A stretch of 31,071 nucleotides of DNA. Source: SZUA-365 sp034002405. Its GTDB lineage: Bacteria; Bacteroidota; Ignavibacteria; SZUA-365. Positions within the stretch are counted from its first letter, which is position 1, and each line of letters opens with the position of its first letter. Both the position numbers and the translations under genes were made by a program. Below are positions 19,601 through 25,792 of the stretch, piece by piece. The stretch lies in NCBI GenBank assembly GCA_034002405.1, contig JAVFAS010000043.1:1-31071 (forward strand), given 5' to 3'. The notes beneath the pieces were generated by a model, which was not told where the DNA came from, ran no database searches, and was given only the letters and a program-made list of their open reading frames with translations.

Positions 19601-19929
19601 TCGATGGTCACACATCCGATGGAGTACGAGGCCTGTCCGTCGAACACGGGGGTGAAGGTGATGCCGTCATTCGTGGTTTTCCACACGCCCCCCGACGCCA
19701 CGGCGACATAGTATTCGGCATGATTGCGTGGATTGACCGCGATATCGCCGATGCGTCCCGACGTGAGCGCCGGTCCCACCGCGCGGAACTTCAATCCTGA
19801 CAGCGTCGCGGAGGTGAGTTCCCTCGTTCCGTCGTTGCCCGATTCCGCATCCGCATCCTGCGCACGCAGGGGCACGGTGGTGAACAGAACGAGGAGTATT
19901 GCAGCGATGGTCGGCGTCAAGAACTTCAT
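16654..19929 (-). CDS. exported Asp-box/BNR repeat beta-propeller protein
   Basis: The 1091-residue protein has a signal peptide (MKFLTPTIAAILLVLFTTVP, cleavage near LRAQ). Residues about 45-770 hold at least ten Asp-box motifs of the form S/T-x-D-x-G-x-x-W, such as RSSDGGQSW, KTTDAGKSW, KSTDGGAHW, RSTDRGASW, RSDDRGERW, VSEDGGANW and KSTDRGRTW. They sit on the hairpin turns of two successive beta-propellers of the VPS10/sialidase type. A charged helical segment (LKEQRKKEEKELRKE) precedes a C-terminal beta domain and a helical tail. Proteins of this type are often labelled glycosyl hydrolases, but Asp boxes are structural, and I see no sialidase catalytic set, so enzymatic activity is not supported. 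There is no obvious type IX secretion C-terminal signal. It may bind a surface or extracellular ligand. Confidence 0.85.
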   Translation of the reverse strand: MKFLTPTIAAILLVLFTTVPLRAQDADAESGNDGTRELTSATLSGLKFRAVGPALTSGRIGDIAVNPRNHAEYYVAVASGGVWKTTNDGITFTPVFDGQASYSIGCVTIDPNNPHVVWVGSGENNSQRSVSWGDGVYRSSDGGQSWKNVGLTTSEHIGKIVIDPTDSRVVYVAAQGPLWAPGGERGLFKTTDAGKSWTAILTISENTGVTDLVMDPRDPNVLYAASYQRRRHVWTLINGGPESRIYKSTDGGAHWDVLAGGLPTGDVGRIGLAISPADPDYVYAIIEAAEQRGGVFRSTDRGASWEKRSGYLSQSPQYYNELVCDPHDRETVYSLDTYTRVSNDGFKTHRTLGGNDHRHVDDHALWINPSNTRHLIIGGDGGLYETYDGGLQWRFKENLPVTQFYRVTVDNAAPFYNIYGGTQDNFSLGGPSRTTRADGIFNEDWFITNGGDGFESQIDPTDPNIVYAQSQHGGLIRFDKASGERLGIQPQAPPGEDSYRWNWDAPLLISPHRHTRLYFAANVLFRSDDRGERWTVVSPDLTRRIDRNTLPVMGRVWGPEAVSKNASTSLYGNIVSLDESPLVEGLLYVGTDDGLIQVSEDGGANWRKIERIAGVPETTYVSCLRASAHDANTVYAAFENHKIGDFKPYVLKSTDRGRTWSSIAAGLPAHAPVYSLAEDHVVPTLLFVGTEYGVQVTVDGGKKWMKLGAGLPPIAVRDIAIQARENDLVLATFGRGFYVLDDYSPLRRINEDLPREQAVIFPVREALGYIESQHRRIGYQGNTFFAAPNPPFGATFTYFLRDAFTSLKEQRKKEEKELRKENTVPPYPAWERLRREDEEEKPSVLFTIRDGNGTVVRRLRDDVAAGVRRIVWDLRYTALTPVGKDSRTNDHRAMLVVPGRYTVELSRVEEGRETLLVNPVPFDVRPLTNTTLPATDRVALAAFHRRVMEVQGAALGVRRYLGELGDRLVVLEKTILVTTNADARVRNAWIAIRDTLRELERRMQGDRTISSRHSVQPLSIMERLNEVTWGQWNSTSGPTPQHRQEIERVAAQLTPVIDALRDIGASSLPALERTLEAAGAPWTPGRLPALR

Positions 19930-19984
19930 GGGATACCCAGCCAGGTGGAACGAGATGTATGTGAAAATTCCGTAATTTCACGGC

Positions 19985-20665
19985 ATGGAGCAAACGCAGC
20001 AGCAGATCATCGACTATTACAACACGTTTTACGCGGATGAGGGATTTCGGTATTATCCCCCCGCCTTCACCGCGACGGTGCTGCGTGCCCTCTGCGCGAA
20101 GGCCGGAATCCCGCCGGGCGCGCGCGTGCTCGACGTCGGCTGCGCCACCGGCTATTACAGCGCCCTATTCGCGTCGCTCGGGTATCAGGTCACCGGCATC
20201 GACATCAGCGCGACGGGGATCCAGAAAGCCAGAGTACAATATCCGGATATCCGTTTCGAGGTGCAGGATGCCACGGCGCTCCCCTATCCGCCCGGCTCGT
20301 TCGATTTCGTCTTCGCGCTCGGGGTGAGCGTGGCCAACACACGCGACCTCGGCGAACTGCATGCATGGCTGGCGCATTTGACCGGGGTGCTTTCTCCCGG
20401 CGGCACGCTCGCACTGCTCGGTGGCAGCACGCTCAGTGGCGCACCTTCAACGCAGTCGGATTGGTTCAATCACACCTGGCAGGAAATCCGCGGTTTCGTC
20501 CCCCCCTGGGCAAAACAGGTCCAAGGTCCGTGGCTGACGCATTTCCGCCTGATGCGTGCGCTCCCGCCGCTGTTCTCGATGCATCCCATCACCACACAAC
20601 TGCTGCGCGTGCTTCCCATTCATGTTCAACGGCGCATCGTCATCCTCTTCCGCAACGCGCAATAA
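19985..20665 (+). CDS. class I SAM-dependent methyltransferase
   Basis: This 226-residue protein has a Rossmann-type methyltransferase core. Motif I is VLDVGCATGYYS at about 48-59, motif II ends in the acidic GIDIS at about 71-75, and VQDATALPYPPGSFDFVFALGVS gives motifs III-IV. It belongs to the Methyltransf_11/25 group, and the substrate cannot be read from sequence. It is divergent from the Asp-box protein, with 55 bases between the starts. A TAATTTC box at 19973-19979 ends only five bases before the ATG, and no ribosome site is visible, so the mRNA may be nearly leaderless. It converges on the YfcC gene, with a tandem repeat between them. Confidence 0.85.
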   Translation: MEQTQQQIIDYYNTFYADEGFRYYPPAFTATVLRALCAKAGIPPGARVLDVGCATGYYSALFASLGYQVTGIDISATGIQKARVQYPDIRFEVQDATALPYPPGSFDFVFALGVSVANTRDLGELHAWLAHLTGVLSPGGTLALLGGSTLSGAPSTQSDWFNHTWQEIRGFVPPWAKQVQGPWLTHFRLMRALPPLFSMHPITTQLLRVLPIHVQRRIVILFRNAQ

Positions 20666-20674
20666 CCCCACCCC

Positions 20675-20738
20675 TTTACCTCTTTACCTCTTTACCTCTT
20701 TACCTCTTCACCCCTTCACCCCTTTCCCTCTTTACCCC
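20675..20738. repeat. 8-bp tandem repeat array (TTTACCTC)
   Basis: Eight consecutive 8-bp units occupy 20675-20738: four perfect TTTACCTC, two TTCACCCC, then TTTCCCTC and TTTACCCC. The array fills the gap between two convergent genes, and its last unit contains the TAA stop of the YfcC gene (reverse strand, 20732-20734). Units decay towards the YfcC side. It is too short and unspaced to be a CRISPR. Confidence 0.9.
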
Positions 20739-22126
20739 CAGTGCGTAAGCACCGGCCACACCAACAGCAACAGCGACAGCACGAAAAAATAGATCTGCAT
20801 CGGGAGATGCCATTTGAACCAACGTTCATAGGGAATCTTGGCCATGGTCAGCGTACCGATCGTCACGCCGGACGTCGGGATGATCATATTCGTGAATCCA
20901 TCACCGAGCTGATAGGCGAGTACGGCGGTTTGCCGGGTGATGCCGGAGAGGTCCGCCAGTGGTGCCATCAGTGGCATGGTCAGCGCGGCCTTGGTCGATC
21001 CGGACGGGATAAAGAAATTCAAGGCCATCTGCATTCCGTACATGGCATCGGCGGCGAGCATCCGCGGCATCTCGGAGGTAACCGACGCGAGGGCGTAGAG
21101 GATGGTATCGATAATGTGGCCATTCTCCAGGATGACGATGATCCCGCCCGAGAAGGCCACGACCAGCGCCGCGCCCGCCATGTCCTTGACGCCGAGAATG
21201 AAATGTTTCGCGAGAAGGTTGGGGCGTTGCCCCGCGACCACTCCGGAGAGCACGCCCATGGCGAGGAACAGCCCCGCAAGTTCGCTGATGTACCATCCGA
21301 AGAACGAGACACCAACGACCATCATCACGACGCCGGCGAGCAGCACGAAAAGACTCAACGCATGTCGAAAGGTGAACGCACCGAGTTCCTTCTGCTGCCG
21401 CTGGATATCCTCCCGCCTTTTCACGTCGATGTCGTACAGGGGACTGCGTGTCGGGTCCTTCTTGATTTTTCGCGCATAGACCATCACCCAGGCAATGGCA
21501 CTCGTGGTCACGACGATCCAGACCACGACGCGGTATTCCCAGCCGGAGACCAACGGGACCCCGGCGAGTCCCTGCGCGATCTGCAGGGTGAACGGGTTGA
21601 GAAAGGCACCGGCGAAGCCCACGCCTGCCGCGAGAAAACTCAGCGACACGCCGACGAGGCTGTCGTACCCAAGGGAGAGTGCGAGGGGGACGAAAATGAG
21701 GACAAAGGGCATTGCTTCCTCGCACATGCCGAATACCGCACCGAAGAGCGAGAAAAATGTCATCACGATCGGAATGACCAGGTACTCCCGCCCGCGCAGC
21801 GCGCGGACAAGTTGATTCGTCCCGGCCGCGATCGCCCCGGTTTCGTTCAGGATATAAAACGCCCCGCCGACGAGGAAAATGAAACCGATGATTTCCGCGA
21901 GTTTGAGAAAACCGTGCAGGGGTGCGGTGAATACCTCGAGAAACTGTGGCCGGGCATCCTCGAATTTGAAAGAGCCGACCACCGGGACCTCCCGCGTGAC
22001 ACCGCTGACTTCCTCGCTGATGCGCGTGTACGATCCGCCCGGCACGATCCACGTCGCCACGGCGGCAAGCACGATCAGCAGGAAGACAATGACAAATACG
22101 TCGGGGACTTTATTCCTCAGGGACAT
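20732..22126 (-). CDS. YfcC-family (DcuC-like) inner-membrane carrier
   Basis: The 464-residue polytopic membrane protein begins MSLRNKVPDVFVIVFLLIVLAAVATWIVPGG-like and has about 12 hydrophobic segments. Conserved blocks such as GAVFGMCEEAMPF, GFAGAFLNPFTLQIAQGLAG, FIPSGSTKAALTMPLMAPL and QLGDGFTNMIIPTSG match the YfcC/DcuC family of C4-dicarboxylate or amino-acid carriers. The substrate is not known for most members. The start is set at 22126, where homology begins; an in-frame extension upstream only translates a 7-bp tandem repeat and is spurious. It lies 89 bases downstream of the degenerate NtrC-like regulator, in the same direction. Distinct short tandem repeats flank both ends of the gene. 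Confidence 0.85.
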   Translation of the reverse strand: MSLRNKVPDVFVIVFLLIVLAAVATWIVPGGSYTRISEEVSGVTREVPVVGSFKFEDARPQFLEVFTAPLHGFLKLAEIIGFIFLVGGAFYILNETGAIAAGTNQLVRALRGREYLVIPIVMTFFSLFGAVFGMCEEAMPFVLIFVPLALSLGYDSLVGVSLSFLAAGVGFAGAFLNPFTLQIAQGLAGVPLVSGWEYRVVVWIVVTTSAIAWVMVYARKIKKDPTRSPLYDIDVKRREDIQRQQKELGAFTFRHALSLFVLLAGVVMMVVGVSFFGWYISELAGLFLAMGVLSGVVAGQRPNLLAKHFILGVKDMAGAALVVAFSGGIIVILENGHIIDTILYALASVTSEMPRMLAADAMYGMQMALNFFIPSGSTKAALTMPLMAPLADLSGITRQTAVLAYQLGDGFTNMIIPTSGVTIGTLTMAKIPYERWFKWHLPMQIYFFVLSLLLLVWPVLTHWG

Positions 22127-22150
22127 GGCTTCGGGGTACGACGAGGAAGG

Positions 22151-22206
22151 GCGAATGGCTGATGGCTGATGGCTGATGGCCGATCGCTGATGGCGAATGG
22201 CCAACA
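22151..22206. repeat. 7-bp tandem repeat spacer (GCTGATG type)
   Basis: Heptameric units around GGCTGAT/GGCGAAT repeat from 22151 to about 22206 between the regulator stop and the YfcC start, with three perfect GGCTGAT units and several variants. Because the period is seven, all frames stay open and give a misleading peptide extension (HQPSAIR) on the minus strand. Similar heptamer spacers occur between genes in many bacteria; their origin here is unknown. Confidence 0.85.
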
Positions 22207-22215
22207 GCCAACGTA

Positions 22216-23646
22216 CTACATCTGTGGATCCATCAATTTGTATTCCTTGACCTTGGTCTGCATGGTCTTGTAGTCGATCTGCAGGATCCGCGCGGCCTTG
22301 GCCTTGTTCCACCCGGTCCGCTTGAGCGTCTCGAGCAGAATCTGCCGTTCGATCTGTGCGGTATGCTTGCGCACGTGATCCTTCAGCGGCATGCCATGTT
22401 CAAGATCGGATTCGTCGATCTCCGTGATCGCAATGGACGCACGGGCGCGTCGTTCGGCGTCGAGTTCGAGATCGAGATGCTCGGTTCCGATGAATTCATC
22501 GGCGAAGAGCACCGCGCGACGGACGACCGCACGCAGTTGGGAGACATTCCCGGGCCAGGTGAAGGCGAGCAGTTTGTCCAGCGCCTTGGGCGTGAAGCCG
22601 TGAATGCTTTTGTCGAGCTCGCGATTGCATTCCTGGATGAAACGCGAGGCGAGATGGGGAATGTCCGTCTTGCGTTCGCGCAACGCCGGGACGTGGAAGC
22701 TGAACTCGTTGAGGCGATAGTACAGGTCGGGACGAAACTCCTCGTTTTCGATTTGATCAAGCAGATCCTTGCTCGTCGATGCGATGATGCGCACGTCGAC
22801 CGGGACCTGTGTATCGCTGCCAAGCCGGGTCACCGTCCGCGTCTGCAAGCAGCGAAGCAGGCGGGGCTGCAACACAACGGGAAACGCGGAGACTTCGTCG
22901 AGGAACAGGGTTCCACCGTTCGCGCTTTCGAATTTTCCCTGTTGTGGACTCGCCGCACCGGGAAACGCGCCGCGCTCGAATCCGAACAGCTCGCGTTCCA
23001 TGGTGCTCTCCGAGAGCGCGTCACAGGCGATGGTGACAAACGGACCGTCTGCTCTCGTACTCGCATCGTGCATCGCACGCGCCGCGAGGGCTTTCCCCGC
23101 ACCGGCCTCACCCGTGATGAGAATATCGAATTTCGTCGCGGCGATCTGCCGAAGGGTGGCGATCAGATCGACCACCACGTCGCTGCCCCCCATGCGTTGA
23201 AGCAGTTCGTCCTGCCGCATGTGCGGCTCCATCCGCGGTTCCTGATACTTGCGACGCATGAGTCGCTCCTCGAGCGCACGGGAAATCATCTCGACCATTT
23301 CCTTCGTTTCGAACGGTTTGGCCAGATAATCGAAGGCCCCGGATTTCATCGCGTCCACCGCACCGGGAACGCCGGCGAGGGCCGTCATGAACATCACCGG
23401 AATTTCCGGATTGATGCGTCGCATCCGGAGCATCACTTCCCTGCCATCCATTCCGGGCATGAGCACGTCAAGAACGACGGCATCGGGCGGATCGCGGCGG
23501 AAGAGTTCGAGCGCGGTGTCCCCTTCCATCGCCATCATCACGGTGAGTCCTTGTCGCTCGAACAGTCGCTTTAATAGTATGCAAATGTCCTCCTCGTCAT
23601 CGACGATGAGAAGCTTCATGCCACGATATTTCTCGAGCCCTTCCAT
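22216..23646 (-). CDS. NtrC-family response regulator with degenerate sigma-54 activation motifs
   Basis: The 476 residues form a receiver domain, an AAA+ domain and a Fis-type helix-turn-helix. The receiver is intact (D16-D17, phospho-acceptor D60, MTAL, KPF). The AAA+ domain keeps Walker A (GEAGAGKA, K185) and Walker B (LFLDEV). However, the sigma-54 contact motif GAFTGA reads GAFPGA (P229), the sensor I block reads ASTSKDL instead of A(T)N(R/K)DL, and the sensor II motif GNVRELR reads GNVSQLR (S369 for Arg). In characterised family members these residues are needed for sigma-54 contact or ATP sensing. The C-terminal DNA-binding helices are present (NKAKAARILQIDYKTMQTKV). It may act as a DNA-binding repressor or antagonist. 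GAGGA lies six bases before the ATG. It is divergent from the HybAB-like operon. Confidence 0.92.
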   Translation of the reverse strand: MEGLEKYRGMKLLIVDDEEDICILLKRLFERQGLTVMMAMEGDTALELFRRDPPDAVVLDVLMPGMDGREVMLRMRRINPEIPVMFMTALAGVPGAVDAMKSGAFDYLAKPFETKEMVEMISRALEERLMRRKYQEPRMEPHMRQDELLQRMGGSDVVVDLIATLRQIAATKFDILITGEAGAGKALAARAMHDASTRADGPFVTIACDALSESTMERELFGFERGAFPGAASPQQGKFESANGGTLFLDEVSAFPVVLQPRLLRCLQTRTVTRLGSDTQVPVDVRIIASTSKDLLDQIENEEFRPDLYYRLNEFSFHVPALRERKTDIPHLASRFIQECNRELDKSIHGFTPKALDKLLAFTWPGNVSQLRAVVRRAVLFADEFIGTEHLDLELDAERRARASIAITEIDESDLEHGMPLKDHVRKHTAQIERQILLETLKRTGWNKAKAARILQIDYKTMQTKVKEYKLMDPQM

Positions 23647-23674
23647 GCGATTTCCTCGAATGTAATTCGAGCGT

Positions 23675-23704
23675 CAAAATACGGGAAACAAGTACCAACC
23701 TCAA
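23675..23704 (-). promoter_or_regulatory. vegetative promoter of the NtrC-like regulator
   Basis: On the minus strand TTG (23704-23702), 20 bases, then TATTTTG (23681-23675) lie 28 bases before the start codon, the same geometry as the other promoters of this window. Confidence 0.55.
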
Positions 23705-23847
23705 CATCCGACAGGAATAATTTCCCTTATTTTTTTGTAAGGATACGCACATTCTCCCTCCTCTCCGGATGCAGGAACGGCAATTGTATGGAATTCCCTA
23801 CAGCATTCACGACATGAAGAGCACAGAAGCCTGCGGGAAGGCAATGG

Positions 23848-23864
23848 TGATGAATTTCACAACA
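23848..23864. promoter_or_regulatory. 17-bp inverted-repeat operator, copy 1
   Basis: TGATGAATTTCACAACA fits TGTTG-N7-CAACA with one mismatch. It lies 23 bp from copy 2 (start to start) and about 240 bases before the inferred sigma-54 transcription start. Confidence 0.55.
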
Positions 23865-23870
23865 GAGCAG

Positions 23871-23887
23871 TGTTGATTTATACAACA
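23871..23887. promoter_or_regulatory. 17-bp inverted-repeat operator, copy 2
   Basis: TGTTGATTTATACAACA is a perfect match to TGTTG-N7-CAACA. With one more base on each side it becomes GTGTTG-N7-CAACAC, the longest perfect stem of the set. Confidence 0.7.
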
Positions 23888-23948
23888 CTCCGTATCTCAT
23901 TGTTATTTATTAGGTTACACGACAGCATCCCCCGAGACCTCCCTCCTG

Positions 23949-23965
23949 CGTTGATTTATTCAACA
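23949..23965. promoter_or_regulatory. 17-bp inverted-repeat operator, copy 3
   Basis: CGTTGATTTATTCAACA matches at all but the first base and shares its centre with copy 2 in six of seven bases. It lies about 130 bases upstream of the inferred start, a usual place for activators of sigma-54 polymerase. Confidence 0.65.
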
Positions 23966-24063
23966 GTGCGACCGTTCCGGTTTCACGAGCGGAAAGCGGG
24001 AAATTCCTCGTATGTCATTACTGTTCATGCAGTTACGCCTCATCGTGAAGAAAGTGACAATTC

Positions 24064-24079
24064 TGGCAAGGTAGTTGTA
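24064..24079 (+). promoter_or_regulatory. sigma-54 promoter (-24/-12) of the HybAB-like operon
   Basis: TGGCAAGGTAGTTGTA matches the consensus TGGCACG-N4-TTGCW at 10 of 12 defined positions, with correct -24/-12 spacing (GG at 24065-24066, TG at 24076-24077). The mismatches are A for C in the -24 block and T for C in the -12 block. The inferred transcription start is near 24090, about 54 bases before the first gene. Two NtrC-type regulators flank the operon, which supports sigma-54 control. Confidence 0.6.
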
Positions 24080-24092
24080 GTGTATTTCAACA
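24076..24092. promoter_or_regulatory. 17-bp inverted-repeat operator, copy 4 (overlaps the -12 element)
   Basis: TGTAGTGTATTTCAACA fits the repeat with one mismatch and covers the -12 box and inferred start site. A protein bound here would block polymerase. It is exactly 23 bp from copy 5. Confidence 0.45.
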
Positions 24093-24098
24093 GTTGAA

Positions 24099-24115
24099 TG
24101 TTGAATCGCACAACA
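24099..24115. promoter_or_regulatory. 17-bp inverted-repeat operator, copy 5
   Basis: TGTTGAATCGCACAACA is a perfect match to TGTTG-N7-CAACA with a different centre, so the arms, not the spacer, are conserved. It lies in the presumed 5' leader of the operon. Confidence 0.65.
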
Positions 24116-24143
24116 CTTCACCACCAGTTACTTGGAGATTGTC

Positions 24144-24818
24144 ATGGTTGCCTTATTTGTCGTCCTTTTCGTGATCGTACTGTTGAGCATCGATCTCTTC
24201 ATTCAGGCCCGAAGCAAGCAGTATCCCATCATGGCAGCGGCTCCCGCGCACACGAATCATGTGGCGGGCAGGGAAACGCTGCGCGTGCCGAAAAGTGTAT
24301 TCTTCCACCCCGGACACACGTGGGCACGGTTGCAGGACGGAGACGCCCTCGAGATCGGCGTCGATGATTTCGTCCAGAAGGCGCTTGGTGGCGTGGACGC
24401 AATCACGCTTCCGGCGGTCGGACAGTTTGTCCGTCAGGGCGAGCCCGTGATCACGGTCGGTCATGGTGGCCGGCAGGTAAGCCTCGTCGCACCAGCGACC
24501 GGGTACGTTCGCGCCATCAACAACGATGTCGTCGAGAATCCGGGGATGGTCGCGGAGAACCCGTACCGCGAGGGTTGGCTGATGATGGTCGAACCGGCGG
24601 AACTCGCGAGCAACCTCGCGGTGCTGCATGTCGCCGAGAGCGCGGTCAATTGGATCAAGTCCGAAGTCAAGCGTTTCCGTGAATTCCTCGGTGCAAGCGC
24701 GGCGCAACCCGCCTTGGTCGGCGAATCGATGTTTGACGGCGGCGTGCCGATGAACGGCGTGCTCAATCAGCTCGATGCACAGCACGTGCAGGATTTCGAG
24801 CAGCAGTTCCTCCGCTAA
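24144..24818 (+). CDS. membrane-anchored GcvH-like protein without lipoyl lysine
   Basis: The 224-residue protein starts with one membrane helix (residues 2-20) followed by ARSK, so the remainder should face the cytoplasm. Residues about 50-150 form a glycine cleavage H-protein/lipoyl-type fold (HPGHTWARLQDGDALEIGVDDF, then APATGYVRAINNDVVENPGMV). In true GcvH the lipoylated Lys lies eight residues before the conserved Pro of P-x-x-G. Here that position is Gly, with R110 one residue later and no Lys nearby, so it is probably not lipoylated. The C-terminal 70 residues are helical. The ATG at 24144 is chosen because GGAG lies six bases upstream; a TTG at 24132 is an alternative. It is the first gene after the sigma-54 promoter. 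It may be a structural or regulatory partner of the HybAB-like proteins; this is not known. Confidence 0.8.
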   Translation: MVALFVVLFVIVLLSIDLFIQARSKQYPIMAAAPAHTNHVAGRETLRVPKSVFFHPGHTWARLQDGDALEIGVDDFVQKALGGVDAITLPAVGQFVRQGEPVITVGHGGRQVSLVAPATGYVRAINNDVVENPGMVAENPYREGWLMMVEPAELASNLAVLHVAESAVNWIKSEVKRFREFLGASAAQPALVGESMFDGGVPMNGVLNQLDAQHVQDFEQQFLR

Positions 24819-24879
24819 TCCCGCAACGCATCCACGCGCGTTTGCAGTTTCAGTTCCACGGAATACAGGAGACCCATCC

Positions 24880-25782
24880 ATGTCACACGCGATGCTTATT
24901 GACCTGACACAGTGCGTTGGTTGCGGTGCATGCCGTGACGCCTGCCAGCAGGTCCATCATTTCCCTCAGAAAGAAAACGAACGTCTCGACGCGCAGAATT
25001 TCACCACGCTGCGCACGATCGAAACCGATGATGGAGAAGTATACGCCCGCCAGATGTGCCAGCACTGCCAGGATCCCGCCTGCGCGTCGGCATGTCTGGT
25101 CGGGGCGCTCGAGAAAACCCGCGACGGTGCGGTGAACTGGGATGCCGATAAATGCATCGGCTGCCGGTACTGCATGGTCGCATGTCCCTTCGACATCCCC
25201 AAATACGAATGGGGAAGCAACAACCCCAAGGTCCGCAAGTGCACCATGTGCTACAAGGATCGCCAGCTCACGGCCGACATGAAAACCGATGCGGAGGGCT
25301 ACGTCCTCGGCCGCGACGGGAAGCGGTTCACGATCGACGGTCAGCCGGTGAAAGCGGAAGACCGCGACATGGTCATCGAAATGACCACGAACAGTGACGG
25401 CATGCGCGCGACCGCGTGCAGTGTCGCCTGCCCGACGGGCGCCACGCTCTTCGGCGACCGCGATGAACTGATCGCCGAGGCGCAAAAGCGTCTGCGCGAA
25501 AATCCCGACAGCTACGTCCAGAAAGTCTACGGCCTCCAGGAAGTGGGCGGGACCTCCGTGCTCTACCTGTCGAGCGTCCCCTTCGAAAAACTCGGTTTCT
25601 ACACCAAGCTGGATACCGAGGCCCTTCCGCAACGCACCTGGCGGGTGCTGGAGAAAATCCCCGACATCGTCGTGACCGCCGGTGTGGCCCTCGGTGCGGT
25701 GTACTGGATCACCAACCGCCGCGAGGAAGTGCGCAAGTTCGAAGAAGAAGTCAAGACGCAACGTTCACAGAAGAAACACTGA
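24880..25782 (+). CDS. HybA-like four-cluster 4Fe-4S protein with C-terminal membrane helix
   Basis: This 300-residue ferredoxin-like electron carrier has four Cys groups: CVGCGACRDAC from residue 12, CQHCQDPACASAC, CIGCRYCMVACPFDIP and CTMCYKDR paired with ACSVACPTGAT. That is sixteen ligands for four [4Fe-4S] clusters, as in HybA, DmsB and NrfC. A hydrophobic helix (IVVTAGVALGAVYWITN) near the C-terminus anchors it, a HybA trait. Unlike E. coli HybA there is no twin-arginine signal at the N-terminus, so the clusters should lie in the cytoplasm. The start is fixed by AGGAG at 24867-24871, eight bases before the ATG. It precedes the HybB-like subunit by ten bases and would pass electrons between it and an unseen partner. 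Confidence 0.92.
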   Translation: MSHAMLIDLTQCVGCGACRDACQQVHHFPQKENERLDAQNFTTLRTIETDDGEVYARQMCQHCQDPACASACLVGALEKTRDGAVNWDADKCIGCRYCMVACPFDIPKYEWGSNNPKVRKCTMCYKDRQLTADMKTDAEGYVLGRDGKRFTIDGQPVKAEDRDMVIEMTTNSDGMRATACSVACPTGATLFGDRDELIAEAQKRLRENPDSYVQKVYGLQEVGGTSVLYLSSVPFEKLGFYTKLDTEALPQRTWRVLEKIPDIVVTAGVALGAVYWITNRREEVRKFEEEVKTQRSQKKH

Positions 25783-25792
25783 GGAGGCAGCC

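Larger units (their letters stand above)
23647..24143. other. regulatory intergenic region between divergent regulator and HybAB-like operon
   Basis: This gap of about 500 bases is richer in A/T than its surroundings and contains no convincing gene; a short open frame at 23870-24097 overlaps operator repeats and is not coding. It holds the regulator promoter (minus strand), a sigma-54 promoter (plus strand), five copies of a 17-bp inverted repeat, and a small hairpin CCTTA...TAAGG at 23725-23742. These elements are listed separately. Confidence 0.8.

Noticed and set aside
16654..19929. Active sialidase or glycosidase reading of the Asp-box protein
   Set aside because: Asp boxes are structural and I see no sialidase catalytic residue set, so only a beta-propeller call is supported.
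20675..20738. CRISPR-like array
   Set aside because: Units are 8 bp, contiguous, with no spacers.
20741..22162. 473-codon plus-strand open frame
   Set aside because: Antisense to the YfcC membrane protein; the extreme His/Asp/Glu/Arg content mirrors hydrophobic codons on the other strand.
22127..22312. N-terminal extension of the YfcC protein in frame on the minus strand
   Set aside because: It only translates the 7-bp tandem repeat and the end of the regulator gene; the conserved protein begins at 22126.
23870..24097. 75-codon plus-strand open frame in the intergenic region
   Set aside because: It overlaps the operator repeats and sigma-54 promoter, has no ribosome site and no recognisable features.
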